The position numbers and the translations under genes were made by a program. A stretch of 64,000 nucleotides of DNA from Aurantiacibacter sp. D1-12 (GTDB lineage: Bacteria; Pseudomonadota; Alphaproteobacteria; Sphingomonadales; Sphingomonadaceae), in contig NZ_JAPJZJ010000003.1 in assembly GCF_028858515.1 (NCBI RefSeq), positions 309,001-373,000 of the forward strand. Direction: 5' to 3'. A model generated the notes under the pieces. The model made no database searches and was not told where the DNA came from. It saw only the letters and a program-made list of their open reading frames with translations. Below, one piece after another: positions 27,072 through 35,752 of this stretch. Each line of letters opens with the position of its first letter. Position 1 is the stretch's first letter.

Positions 27072-28229
27072 ATGATCGACCATATCCGCCAATCGCTCGA
27101 GACAATCGCAGCGAAAGACCGCATGCGCGCGGTGCGAGCTTCGGAAATGACGGCTGGTGGCCGTATCGAACGCGATGGGTGCCAGCTCATTGATTTTTCA
27201 AGCAACGATTATCTGGGCCTTGCCCTGCACCCGCTGCTCAAGCAGCGCTCTTGCGAGTTCATCGAACGGTTTGGAGCAGGCGCCGGAGCATCGCGACTGA
27301 TCACCGGAACTTCGCAAGCGCATGAGGACATCGAACGCCAGATTGCTGCATTCAAGGGGACTGAAGCGGCGCTGGTCATGGCAAGCGGCTGGCAGGCCAA
27401 TGCCGGGGTGATTCCGGCGCTCGCCAAGGCCGCGCCGCGCACCGTGATCTTCGCTGACGAACTGGTGCACAATTCGATCCATGCCGGTTGTCGGGGTGCA
27501 AAGGCAGAGGTGTATTTCTACAGGCACAACGATCTTGCTGACTTGCAACGACTGTTGAACGACACTGCAAGCACATTCGATGGGCGAGTGGTGATCACTG
27601 AAAGCGTTTTCAGTATGGATGGCGACGGTGCCGATCTGGCTGCGCTGAATGCAATCGCGGCGGAGCATGACGCAATGCTTTATGTCGATGAGGCCCACGC
27701 AACAGGCGTACTTGGTGAACGGGGAGCGGGACTGACTGCCGATCATCCGGGGGCCGGCGTGGTGATGGGTACCTTCAGCAAGGCGCTCGGCGGTTTCGGC
27801 GCCTATGTCGCCTGTTCGCAATTGATGCGGGATTACCTTGTCAACATGTGCGCCGGGCTGATCTTCTCGACCGCGCCGCCACCTGCCGTGCTTGGGAGCA
27901 TGTCCGCCGCGTTGGAACTGGTGCCGGAGATGGATGCGGAACGCGCGCATCTCGCTGCTCTGTCCGAGCAGTTGCGCGAGGGATTGCTGGCGATGGGCTA
28001 CGATACTCGCGGTTCCACGACACAGATCGTCCCGCTCGTTGTTGGTGCCGAGGCGGATGCGCTAGCCTTGGGGCAGCACCTGCTTGATCGTTCGATTGCC
28101 GCTCTTCCGATCCGCCCGCCGACTGTGCCCAATGGGACAAGCCGTATCCGCTTTGCCCTGCGCTCGACGCTTTCGCGGGAGGATGTTGATCATGTGCTAT
28201 CCGCTGTAGCGGAATGGAGAGATGCATGA
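27072..28229 (+). CDS. bioF: 8-amino-7-oxononanoate synthase
   Basis: A 385-residue PLP enzyme of the alpha-oxoamine synthase family that condenses pimeloyl-ACP/CoA with alanine. Motifs: DFSSNDYLGL near 41, DEAHATG (D206), and GTFSKALGGFGAY with PLP lysine K238. The length matches the family. It begins 18 bases after bioB and its stop overlaps the bioD start by ATGA. Confidence 0.97.
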   Translation: MIDHIRQSLETIAAKDRMRAVRASEMTAGGRIERDGCQLIDFSSNDYLGLALHPLLKQRSCEFIERFGAGAGASRLITGTSQAHEDIERQIAAFKGTEAALVMASGWQANAGVIPALAKAAPRTVIFADELVHNSIHAGCRGAKAEVYFYRHNDLADLQRLLNDTASTFDGRVVITESVFSMDGDGADLAALNAIAAEHDAMLYVDEAHATGVLGERGAGLTADHPGAGVVMGTFSKALGGFGAYVACSQLMRDYLVNMCAGLIFSTAPPPAVLGSMSAALELVPEMDAERAHLAALSEQLREGLLAMGYDTRGSTTQIVPLVVGAEADALALGQHLLDRSIAALPIRPPTVPNGTSRIRFALRSTLSREDVDHVLSAVAEWRDA

Positions 28230-28843
28230 GCCGATACGTCATCACCGGGACCGATACCGATGTTGGCAAGACGGTATTCGCGGCGGGGCTCTCACAGGTG
28301 CTCAAGGCGACCTATTGGAAGCCCGTTCAGGCCGGGCTGGACGACGAGACTGATAGTGAAGCCGTCGCGCGGCTTGCACCGGATGCAACAGTTTTGCCCG
28401 AGGCCTATCGTCTTGAAACGCCGTGCTCGCCGCACGAGGCAGCGCGTGTTGATGGGGTCACAATCGATATTGCGACCCTGGCGCTTCCGGATGTGGATGG
28501 CCCGGTGGTGGTTGAGGGGGCAGGGGGCGTGCTTGTACCCTATCGCGAAGATCTGCTCGCGGCGGACCTTTTCGCTCACTGGGGGCTGCCCGCCATAGTC
28601 GTGGCGCGCACGACACTCGGCACGATCAGTCACACGCTGATGTCGCTCGAAGCCTTGCGCTCGCGCGGTGCCGAGGTGGCCGGCGTCGCCTTCATCGGCG
28701 ATGAGGAGCCGGTGGCCGAAGGCGCTATCACACGTATCGGCAAGGTCGAACATCTCGGGCGACTGCCGCGGCTCAATCCGCTTGATCCGATGACACTGGC
28801 AGGGGCATTCTCCACCCATATCCGCAAGGACCTGCTGGCATGA
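28226..28843 (+). CDS. bioD: Dethiobiotin synthetase
   Basis: A 205-residue P-loop enzyme that closes the ureido ring using CO2 and ATP. The N-terminal loop is GTDTDVGKT (K15), with a KPVQAG segment near 30 and VVEGAGGVLVP near 100, both diagnostic. The ATG at 28226 overlaps the bioF stop and is preceded by GGAGAG; the in-frame ATG at 28214 is less likely. It overlaps bioA by ATGA. Confidence 0.96.
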   Translation: MSRYVITGTDTDVGKTVFAAGLSQVLKATYWKPVQAGLDDETDSEAVARLAPDATVLPEAYRLETPCSPHEAARVDGVTIDIATLALPDVDGPVVVEGAGGVLVPYREDLLAADLFAHWGLPAIVVARTTLGTISHTLMSLEALRSRGAEVAGVAFIGDEEPVAEGAITRIGKVEHLGRLPRLNPLDPMTLAGAFSTHIRKDLLA

Positions 28844-30099
28844 GCGGGCGTTCTCCGGTCTGGCATCCGTTCCACCAGCACGGGCTGGGCGAACCGATTC
28901 CGCTGGTCGAGCGTGCTGAAGGGGCGGTGCTGCACACGGCAGACGGGCGCGAGGTTCTGGATGTCATTTCCAGCTGGTGGGTCATCACCCACGGCCACAA
29001 TCACCCGCGCATTGTCGAGGCGATCCAACGGCAGGCAGAACAGCTTGACCAGCTGATCTTTGCCGGATGGACCCACCAGCCGGCAGAGGACTTGGCGCGA
29101 GGTCTGCGGGCGATCATGCCGCAAGAACTGGAGTATGTGTTCTACTCGGACTCAGGCTCAACCGCGGTCGAGGTGGCGCTAAAAATGGCGCTCGGCTTCT
29201 GGGCCAACCGGGGCAAGCCGCGCGCGAAGATCGTGGTGATGGAGCACAGCTACCACGGTGACACCATCGGCGCGATGAGCGTGGGTGAACGCGGAGTTTT
29301 CAACCGTGCTTACAGTCCTTTGCTGTTCGATGTTGAGACCATCCCTTTCCCGCATTCGGGCAGGGAACAGGCTACGTTCGATGCACTTGAAGCGGCTTGC
29401 AAAGGCGGCGATACGGCTGCCTTTATCGTCGAGCCACTGGTGCTCGGCGCTGGCGGGATGCTGATGTATCCGGCTGACGTCCTGCACGAGATGCGGGCCA
29501 CTTGTGCCCGGCACGATACCCTGTTCATCGCCGACGAGATCATGACCGGCTGGGGCCGCACGGGCACTCTGCTGGCTTGCGAACAGGCAGGCGTTGTGCC
29601 GGATATACTGTGTCTGGCGAAAGGGTTGACCGGCGGTTCGATGCCGCTCGCTGTAACGATGGCCACTGCACCGATCTACGACGCGCATTACTCGCCCGAC
29701 CGCAGCAAGCTGTTCTTCCATTCCTCCAGCTTTACCGCCAACCCGATCGCCTGCGCTGCGGCAAATGCAAACCTTGCCATCTGGCGCGAGGAGCCGGTGC
29801 TGGATCGCATTGCTTCGCTGACCGCCCATGAGGCAGCCGGATTTGCGCGCATCGCTGCCAAGTACCCGATTACGAACCTCCGCCAGACTGGCTCCATCAT
29901 CGCAATGGATGTGGAGGTTGAGGATGCAGGCTACCTCGCCGACGTAGGCCTCAAGATGCGTGCGGGGCTGTTCGCCCGCGACATACTGCTGCGACCGCTT
30001 GGCAACACGCTCTACCTGATGCCACCCTACTGCATCTCCGATGCGCAGCTGGATCGGACCATGACGGCGATTGATGAGGTACTGGCCGAAGTCCTCTAG
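28840..30099 (+). CDS. bioA: Adenosylmethionine-8-amino-7-oxononanoate aminotransferase
   Basis: A 419-residue class III aminotransferase making 7,8-diaminopelargonate. It begins VWHPFHQHG, the usual BioA signature; the PLP-binding lysine is K261 (LCLAKGLTGG) and D232 (IADEIMTG) contacts the cofactor. Last gene of bioBFDA. Its stop codon overlaps the maiA stop by two bases on the opposite strand, leaving no room for a separate terminator. Confidence 0.96.
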   Translation: MSGRSPVWHPFHQHGLGEPIPLVERAEGAVLHTADGREVLDVISSWWVITHGHNHPRIVEAIQRQAEQLDQLIFAGWTHQPAEDLARGLRAIMPQELEYVFYSDSGSTAVEVALKMALGFWANRGKPRAKIVVMEHSYHGDTIGAMSVGERGVFNRAYSPLLFDVETIPFPHSGREQATFDALEAACKGGDTAAFIVEPLVLGAGGMLMYPADVLHEMRATCARHDTLFIADEIMTGWGRTGTLLACEQAGVVPDILCLAKGLTGGSMPLAVTMATAPIYDAHYSPDRSKLFFHSSSFTANPIACAAANANLAIWREEPVLDRIASLTAHEAAGFARIAAKYPITNLRQTGSIIAMDVEVEDAGYLADVGLKMRAGLFARDILLRPLGNTLYLMPPYCISDAQLDRTMTAIDEVLAEVL

Positions 30100-30728
30100 T
30101 GCGCGTCCGGCTGGCTGTCGGGATGCGCGCGCTGGAAGGCGGGGAGGGCGCTGCAAGCGGCCTCGATCCGCTCCATACGCGGGCAGGCAGAGAAGTCGAA
30201 GTCGAAGCGCCGTGCGTTGTAGATCTGTGGCATGAGGACGACCTCGAAGAAGCTCGGTGCGTCGAACAGGAAGTCTCCGGCGCCCAGCTGGTCGAGGCGC
30301 TTTTCGACGGGATGAAGTGTCTTGGCGAGCCAGTGGCGATACCAGGTGTTGATTACGTCCTGCTCCTGCCTGAGTTCGTGCTTCAGGTACTTCAGCACCG
30401 GCAGGTTGAGCGGAGCATGTAGCTCGGTCGCGATGGCATAAGCCAGCTCTCGCGCTACGTAACGCCGTTCGAGGTCTTTGGGCAGCAGCGGCGCATCGGG
30501 ATAGGCTTCGTCCAGCCATTCGATGATCGCCATGCTCTGGACGCGGTCGCCGCTATCGGTTTCCAGCATCGGCACGGTGGCGAAGGGATTACGGCTGGTG
30601 AAAGCCTCATCCTTCTGCGCGCTTTCGAGCAGGTTTACCGGGCAATTCTCGTAGGCCAGGCCTTTCAGCTCGAGAGCGCACCGCAGGCGGTAACTCGTGC
30701 TGCTGCGCCAATATCCGTACAATTTCAT
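30096..30728 (-). CDS. maiA: Maleylacetoacetate isomerase
   Basis: A 210-residue zeta-class glutathione S-transferase converting maleylacetoacetate to fumarylacetoacetate in tyrosine breakdown. The N-terminal SSTSYRLRCALELKG holds the active-site Ser motif of the zeta class, and NPFATVPMLE the cis-proline. The gene is divergent from hmgA-fahA, so the three enzymes of the homogentisate pathway are together. The 96-base gap between maiA and hmgA must hold both promoters. Confidence 0.94.
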   Translation of the reverse strand: MKLYGYWRSSTSYRLRCALELKGLAYENCPVNLLESAQKDEAFTSRNPFATVPMLETDSGDRVQSMAIIEWLDEAYPDAPLLPKDLERRYVARELAYAIATELHAPLNLPVLKYLKHELRQEQDVINTWYRHWLAKTLHPVEKRLDQLGAGDFLFDAPSFFEVVLMPQIYNARRFDFDFSACPRMERIEAACSALPAFQRAHPDSQPDAH

Positions 30729-30824
30729 GGAACTCTCCTGCTTCGCTTCTCGTTACACCACCATGGTTCCCAATAGGGCACCTGAGGCATTGTGCCATAA
30801 AGTTTCATGTGATACTAAATCGGT

Positions 30825-32102
30825 ATGGACTACCAAACAGGGTTTCTCAACCACTTCGCTACCGAGGCTGTTGAAGGCGCGTTGCCCGAAGGGCGCAATT
30901 CGCCACAACGCCCGGCGTTCGGTCTCTACGCCGAACAGTTCAGTTCCAGCGCCTTCACCGCGCCGCGGGCCGAGAACCGCCGCAGTTGGCTCTATCGCAT
31001 GCGCCCGACGACCGAGCATGGTGCGTTCACGCCCTATGCCGGTGCGGCGCGGTTTGTGGCTGCGGACGCTTCGCACACGACGCCCAACCGCCTGCGTTGG
31101 GACCCGTTGCCGATGCCTGCGGGCGAGGTCGATTTCGTTGACGGCATGGTGACCTATGGCGGCAATGGCGGGCCGAGCGAAGGCGGAATCGGCATCCACC
31201 TCTACGCGGCCAGTAAAAGCATGGAGAATCGCGCCTTCCAGAACAGCGATGGTGAAATGCTGATCGCGCCACAGCAAGGCACTCTGCTGGTGACGACCGA
31301 ACTGGGGCGCATGGATGTGCCGCCGGGCCACATCTGCGTGATCCCCAAGGGCATGCGTTTCCGCGTCGAGCTGACCGATGGACCGGCGCGCGGTTACGTG
31401 TGCGAGAACTACGGTGCGCCTTTCCGTCTGCCCGACCTTGGCCCCATCGGCGCGAACGGCCTTGCCAATCCGCGCGATTTCGAGGCCCCGGTGGCATGGT
31501 TCGAAGATCGTGAAGAGGACTTCGAGATCGTGCAGAAATTCAACGGGTCGATGTGGACCACTACGATCGGCTGGTCGCCGTTTGATGTGGTCGGCTGGCA
31601 CGGCAACTCTGTGCCATGTCGTTATGACCTCGCGAAGTTCAACACCATCGGCACGGTCAGTTATGACCATCCCGATCCCAGTATCTTCACCGTGCTCACC
31701 AGCCCCTCCGATACACCGGGCATGGCCAATTGTGACTTCGTGATATTCCCGCCGCGCTGGATGGTGGGCGAGGATACGTTCCGCCCGCCATGGTTCCACC
31801 GCAACGTGATGAGCGAGTTCATGGGCCTGATCCATGGCGAATACGATGCCAAGGAAGGCGGTGGTTTCGAGCCTGGTGGAGCGAGCCTGCACAACCAGTT
31901 CAATGGGCATGGCCCCGATGTCGACAGCACTGCAAAGGCGATGGCTGTGGACCTTAAACCGCACAAGATCGACAACACGCTGGCTTTCATGTTTGAAAGC
32001 CGCGCGATTATCCAGACTACAGACTTCGCCATGAATGGCGGCCTCCTGCAAGGCGATTACGATGCCTGCTGGAGCGGATTTCCGAAAGCGAGACTTCCCT
32101 GA
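30825..32102 (+). CDS. hmgA: Homogentisate 1,2-dioxygenase
   Basis: A 425-residue non-heme iron dioxygenase opening the homogentisate ring. The iron ligands align as H325 and E331 ([12 protein letters not shown]) and H362 (FNGHGPD), an offset of about ten from human HGD. The N-terminal [13 protein letters not shown] is typical. The ribosome-binding site is weak. It abuts fahA with no intervening base (TGA then ATG). Confidence 0.97.
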   Translation: MDYQTGFLNHFATEAVEGALPEGRNSPQRPAFGLYAEQFSSSAFTAPRAENRRSWLYRMRPTTEHGAFTPYAGAARFVAADASHTTPNRLRWDPLPMPAGEVDFVDGMVTYGGNGGPSEGGIGIHLYAASKSMENRAFQNSDGEMLIAPQQGTLLVTTELGRMDVPPGHICVIPKGMRFRVELTDGPARGYVCENYGAPFRLPDLGPIGANGLANPRDFEAPVAWFEDREEDFEIVQKFNGSMWTTTIGWSPFDVVGWHGNSVPCRYDLAKFNTIGTVSYDHPDPSIFTVLTSPSDTPGMANCDFVIFPPRWMVGEDTFRPPWFHRNVMSEFMGLIHGEYDAKEGGGFEPGGASLHNQFNGHGPDVDSTAKAMAVDLKPHKIDNTLAFMFESRAIIQTTDFAMNGGLLQGDYDACWSGFPKARLP

Positions 32103-33395
32103 ATGACCCAAACGACCGACCACACGCATGACGCCAATGCCACCAGCTGGGTGGAGAGCGCGAGCGGCCATGCTGACTTTCCCGTACAGAACCTGCCCAT
32201 TGGCGTGTTTTCACATGGAGAAAGCGCGCCGCGCGGCGGCATGGCAATCGGCGACATGGTGCTCGATCTGCCCGGCATCGCGATGATGCTGGAAGACCCT
32301 GCCGAGGATGCAGCGCTTACCGCCAACGCTCCGGTGCTCAACGCGCTGTTCGCCGGTGGTCGCGCTCCGATCAAGGCGCTGCGTGAAGCCGTGTTCGCGC
32401 TCCTGACAGACGAGAGCAAGCGCACCGGGGTTGAGCCGCATCTCTATCCGGCCGCAGAGTGCACCATGCACGTGCCGTTCCTGATCCACGACTATACCGA
32501 TTTCTACACCGGCATTCACCACGCGGTGAACATTGGCAGCCTGTTCCGCCCGGACAACCCGCTGCTGCCCAACTACAAGCATGTGCCAATTGGCTATCAC
32601 GGGCGCAGCTCGTCGATCCGCGTATCGGGGACCGATGTGAAGCGCCCGGCCGGCCAGCAGAAGCCTGTTGAAGATGGCGGCAATCCCGAATTCGGTCCTT
32701 CCAAGCGCCTCGATTACGAGCTCGAGATGGCGATCTGGATCGGGCAGGGTAACGACCTTGGCGATCCCATCCCTGTGGGCGAGGCCGAAGAGCACATTGC
32801 CGGTATCTCGATCCTCAATGACTGGTCGGCGCGCGATATCCAGGCTTGGGAATACCAGCCGCTCGGGCCGTTTCTGGCCAAGAACTTCGCTTCGACCATA
32901 TCGCCCTGGATTGTGACGATGGATGCGCTCGCGCCCTTCCGTACCGCGCAGCCCGTGCGTGCCGAGGGTGATCCGCAGCCGCTGCCGTACTTGCAGCACG
33001 ACACAAGCGCCGCGGCGTTTGGCATCACAATGGAAGTGCTGTTGACGACGCCCAAGATGCGTGCCGAGGGTGCAGAGCCTTTCCGCCTGTCCAAAGGCCC
33101 GATGACAGCGATGTACTGGACCGCTGCACAGCTGATCGCGCACCATAGCGTTGGCGGGTGCAACATGCAGCCGGGGGACCTGCTTGGCACGGGCACGCTT
33201 ACAAGCGGCGAAGAGGGCGGCGAAGGCAGTCTGATCGAGCTAACCGAAGGCGGTAAGAAGACCATCAATCTGCCCAACGGAGAGGAACGCAAGTTCCTCG
33301 AAGACGGGGACGAGATCATCATGCGCGCTTACGCCGAGAAGGACGGGTTCGCCCGCATCGGCATGGGCGACTGCCGCGCTACGATCACGGGCTGA
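32103..33395 (+). CDS. fahA: Fumarylacetoacetase
   Basis: A 430-residue hydrolase for the last step of homogentisate degradation, giving fumarate and acetoacetate. Conserved segments: DYTDFYTGIHHAVNIGSLFR, PIGYHGRSSSI, LDYELEMAIWIG, NDWSARDIQAWEYQPLGPFLAKNF and HSVGGCNMQPGDLLGTGT. A somewhat longer N-terminus than the minimal catalytic core matches full-length bacterial FAH. Two hairpins follow the stop. Confidence 0.97.
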   Translation: MTQTTDHTHDANATSWVESASGHADFPVQNLPIGVFSHGESAPRGGMAIGDMVLDLPGIAMMLEDPAEDAALTANAPVLNALFAGGRAPIKALREAVFALLTDESKRTGVEPHLYPAAECTMHVPFLIHDYTDFYTGIHHAVNIGSLFRPDNPLLPNYKHVPIGYHGRSSSIRVSGTDVKRPAGQQKPVEDGGNPEFGPSKRLDYELEMAIWIGQGNDLGDPIPVGEAEEHIAGISILNDWSARDIQAWEYQPLGPFLAKNFASTISPWIVTMDALAPFRTAQPVRAEGDPQPLPYLQHDTSAAAFGITMEVLLTTPKMRAEGAEPFRLSKGPMTAMYWTAAQLIAHHSVGGCNMQPGDLLGTGTLTSGEEGGEGSLIELTEGGKKTINLPNGEERKFLEDGDEIIMRAYAEKDGFARIGMGDCRATITG

Positions 33396-33405
33396 GCGCG
33401 CGGGA

Positions 33406-33428
33406 CACCCTATCGTGACGATAGGGTG
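33406..33428 (+). terminator. Perfect 10-bp hairpin after fahA
   Basis: CACCCTATCG, loop TGA, then CGATAGGGTG lies 11 bases after the fahA stop. No T run follows, so it may be an mRNA-stabilising or pausing hairpin placed before the true terminator. Confidence 0.6.
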
Positions 33429-33456
33429 CGACAGGTGTGACAGTGTCCTGATGAAG

Positions 33457-33500
33457 AAAAACGCCCCCGGAAATCGCATCTGACTTCCGGGGGCGTTTTT
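33457..33500. terminator. Bidirectional rho-independent terminator
   Basis: Perfect 16-bp arms, AAAAACGCCCCCGGAA and TTCCGGGGGCGTTTTT, are separated by a 12-base loop. The A and T tracts make it work on both strands, ending the hmgA-fahA transcript on plus and the exporter/small-protein transcript on minus. It is one of the clearest intrinsic terminators in the window. Confidence 0.93.
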
Positions 33501-33613
33501 GCGAGTAATGGGCCGAGAGCAGGGCATGCAGTCGCTGTCTCATGACGCCTATTGTGTAGGAAAGGTAGGGCTTTACCGGCCCCACCTTTGAAAAGGCTTA
33601 GAAAGACCGCAAA

Positions 33614-33808
33614 TCACCAAAAGCAGAGCGCGCGATACCATTCACCGTTGGGTAGCGGTACGTTGATGAGGCACCTCTCGGGGGTGTTTGTGGGATCATT
33701 CGGATCGTCCGTTGTGTCCGCGAAAGCCATACTTGGCGTGGCCGCTAGCAGCATTGCACCTGTGAGGCCACCAAGCGCCGTCTTGCGGATTTTTTCCATA
33801 TTCTTCAT
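33614..33808 (-). CDS. Small secreted protein, uncharacterised
   Basis: A 64-residue protein with a standard signal peptide (KIRKTALGGLTGAMLLAATPSMAFA, cut near residue 30) and a short mature part rich in Asp, Thr and Pro, ending CLINVPLPNGEWYRALCFW with two cysteines that could form a disulfide. Start at 33808 with GGAAGGAT upstream; open further to 33865 but that would overlap the permease. It follows the exporter permease by 25 bases in the same direction. No family was recognised. It may be an exported peptide or just a co-transcribed envelope protein. Confidence 0.6.
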   Translation of the reverse strand: MKNMEKIRKTALGGLTGAMLLAATPSMAFADTTDDPNDPTNTPERCLINVPLPNGEWYRALCFW

Positions 33809-33833
33809 TCGGCTATCCTTCCCGTTGGGAGGA

Positions 33834-35042
33834 CTACTCGTGCCGCAACGCGTCGATCGGGTCAAGTTTGCTGGCGCGGTGGGCGGGGTAGTATCCGAAG
33901 GTAATGCCCATCAGCGCGCTGAAGGCGAAAGCGAGCAGGTTGAGGCCGGGGTTGAACAGGAATGGCAGGTCAATTGCACTTGCGATGACCACTGACAGGC
34001 CGAAGGCAAGGCCGATACCGATCAGACCGCCAAAACAACATAGCACCACAGCCTCTGTGAGGAATTGCATCCGCACTTCCTTGGCCAGCGCCCCGATGGC
34101 GAGGCGAATGCCGATCTCTCGCGTGCGTTCGGTCACGCTCACCAGCATGATGTTCATGATCCCAATGCCGCCCACCAGCAGGCTGATAGCGGCGATTACC
34201 GCCACGACCGCTGTCATCGCCTGGAAAATACCGCCAACCGTGTTGGAGATTTCTTGCGAGTCGATGACGTCGAAATTGTTGTCCTCACCCTCCTGAATTA
34301 CGCGTCGCTCTCGTAGCAGGTCGACCAACTGGTTCTGGATGGTGAGCGTGCTGTAGCTGGGATCATATTTGACAACGAAGAACTGAATATCGTCATTGCC
34401 GATAAAACGGCGCTGGACTGTCTTGAGTGGCAGGTACACGATGTCGTTCGCGTCATTTCCGCCACCGACATTCGATCCGCTGCGTTCGTCGGCGATGCCG
34501 ATTACCGTGCACGACACATCGTTCAGGCGCATTTCCTCGCCAATCACCTGATCGGCTACAAAGATCTTTTCGGCGATCGTTGTCCCGACGATGCATACGC
34601 TTTCGCCGCGTTCCTCTTCTTCGTCAGTGAAGCTTCGACCTTCGCCGACGTCGATATTCTGCGCAGAGAAGAACTCCCGGCTCGCACCATTCACGCTCGT
34701 TTGCCAGTCCTGCCCGTTGTGAAATGCCGTGGCATTGGTGAAGACAGCACCGGCAGCGAATTCCACACCTGCGATCTGGTTGCGAATGGCGCGGATGTCG
34801 TCTTGCTCAAAAGGTTGCCGTGGGACGTTGATATCGGGTTGCCGCGGGAAAACGATGAAAACTTGAGAGCCCAAGCCTGCCAGATCATCCTGTACGTTTT
34901 GCGTCAGGCCTTGTCCCAGCGTGACCATTGTGACCACCGAAGCGACACCGATGATGATGCCGAGCGTGGTGAGGAAGCTTCGCAGCAGGTGCCGGCGGAT
35001 CTCGCGGATTGCCAGAAGCAATGTAGAACCAAACATGCGCAT
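33834..35042 (-). CDS. MacB-type ABC transporter permease
   Basis: A 402-residue permease of the FtsX/MacB fold: TM1 near residues 18-42 (LRSFLTTLGIIIGVASVVTMVTLG), a periplasmic MacB core domain (about 45-270), then three TM helices (about 280-395) with MNIMLVSVTERTREIGIRLAIGA. Unlike E. coli MacB, the ATPase is on a separate gene just upstream. With the adaptor and NodT channel genes it forms a tripartite exporter for peptides, macrolides or siderophore-like compounds. Confidence 0.93.
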   Translation of the reverse strand: MRMFGSTLLLAIREIRRHLLRSFLTTLGIIIGVASVVTMVTLGQGLTQNVQDDLAGLGSQVFIVFPRQPDINVPRQPFEQDDIRAIRNQIAGVEFAAGAVFTNATAFHNGQDWQTSVNGASREFFSAQNIDVGEGRSFTDEEEERGESVCIVGTTIAEKIFVADQVIGEEMRLNDVSCTVIGIADERSGSNVGGGNDANDIVYLPLKTVQRRFIGNDDIQFFVVKYDPSYSTLTIQNQLVDLLRERRVIQEGEDNNFDVIDSQEISNTVGGIFQAMTAVVAVIAAISLLVGGIGIMNIMLVSVTERTREIGIRLAIGALAKEVRMQFLTEAVVLCCFGGLIGIGLAFGLSVVIASAIDLPFLFNPGLNLLAFAFSALMGITFGYYPAHRASKLDPIDALRHE

Positions 35043-35752
35043 CAGACCGACGCTCCCGCTTTTTGTCCCCGTTGGACCCGCTCAACAAGGCCATCACGGA
35101 AATGGACGATGGTGCGCGCGTACTCGGCCATTTCCTCTTCGTGAGTGACCATCAACACGGTAATCCCGGTTTTGCTGAGGTCGGCGAGCAATTCCATGAT
35201 CTCGACCGAGCGTTCTGAGTCCAGATTTCCGGTCGGTTCGTCCGCCAGCAGCACATCGGGATCTGTCACGAGTGCGCGCGCGATGGCCACGCGCTGCTGT
35301 TGACCGCCTGAAAGCTCCGCCGGGGTATGTGTCGCCCATGGTAATAGGCCCACTTTGTCGAGCGAGCGTTCAGCCGCTTCGCGACGCGCCTTCTTGTTCT
35401 CGCCGCGATAGAGCAGAGGTAGTTCAACATTCTCGAGCGCGGTGGTGCGTGCGAGCAGGTTGAAACCCTGAAACACAAACCCGAGATAGCGCCGCCGCAA
35501 CAAAGATCGTTGATCCCGACTGAGGCTTTGTACTTCCACGCCGCGGAACCGGAAGGTGCCGCTGGTGGGCACGTCCAGACAGCCGAGGATGTTCATCGTC
35601 GTCGACTTGCCCGAGCCAGACGGTCCCATCACCGCGACAAAATCACCGCGGTCGATGGACAGGTCTACTCCTTTCAGCGCCTGGAAAGCAGCAGGACCCG
35701 TGCCGAAGGTCTTGGTTATACCTTCGAGCTCGATGAGCGGTTGTTCGCTCAC
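35042..35752 (-). CDS. ABC transporter ATP-binding subunit (MacB/LolD type)
   Basis: A 236-residue ATPase. Walker A GPSGSGKST (43-51), Q-loop Q95, signature LSGGQ (147-151), Walker B VLLADEP (167-173) and the H-loop MVTHEEE near 204 are all present. It overlaps the permease start by one base and the adaptor stop by four. It drives the adjacent permease. Confidence 0.95.
   Translation of the reverse strand: MSEQPLIELEGITKTFGTGPAAFQALKGVDLSIDRGDFVAVMGPSGSGKSTTMNILGCLDVPTSGTFRFRGVEVQSLSRDQRSLLRRRYLGFVFQGFNLLARTTALENVELPLLYRGENKKARREAAERSLDKVGLLPWATHTPAELSGGQQQRVAIARALVTDPDVLLADEPTGNLDSERSVEIMELLADLSKTGITVLMVTHEEEMAEYARTIVHFRDGLVERVQRGQKAGASV

Noticed and set aside
29179-30519. 446-codon minus-strand frame overlapping bioA and maiA
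   Set aside because: It overlaps two solid genes and has a low-complexity translation rich in Arg and Ala.
30753-32171. 472-codon minus-strand frame antisense to hmgA
   Set aside because: hmgA is complete and has all iron ligands; the antisense frame is a consequence of codon bias.
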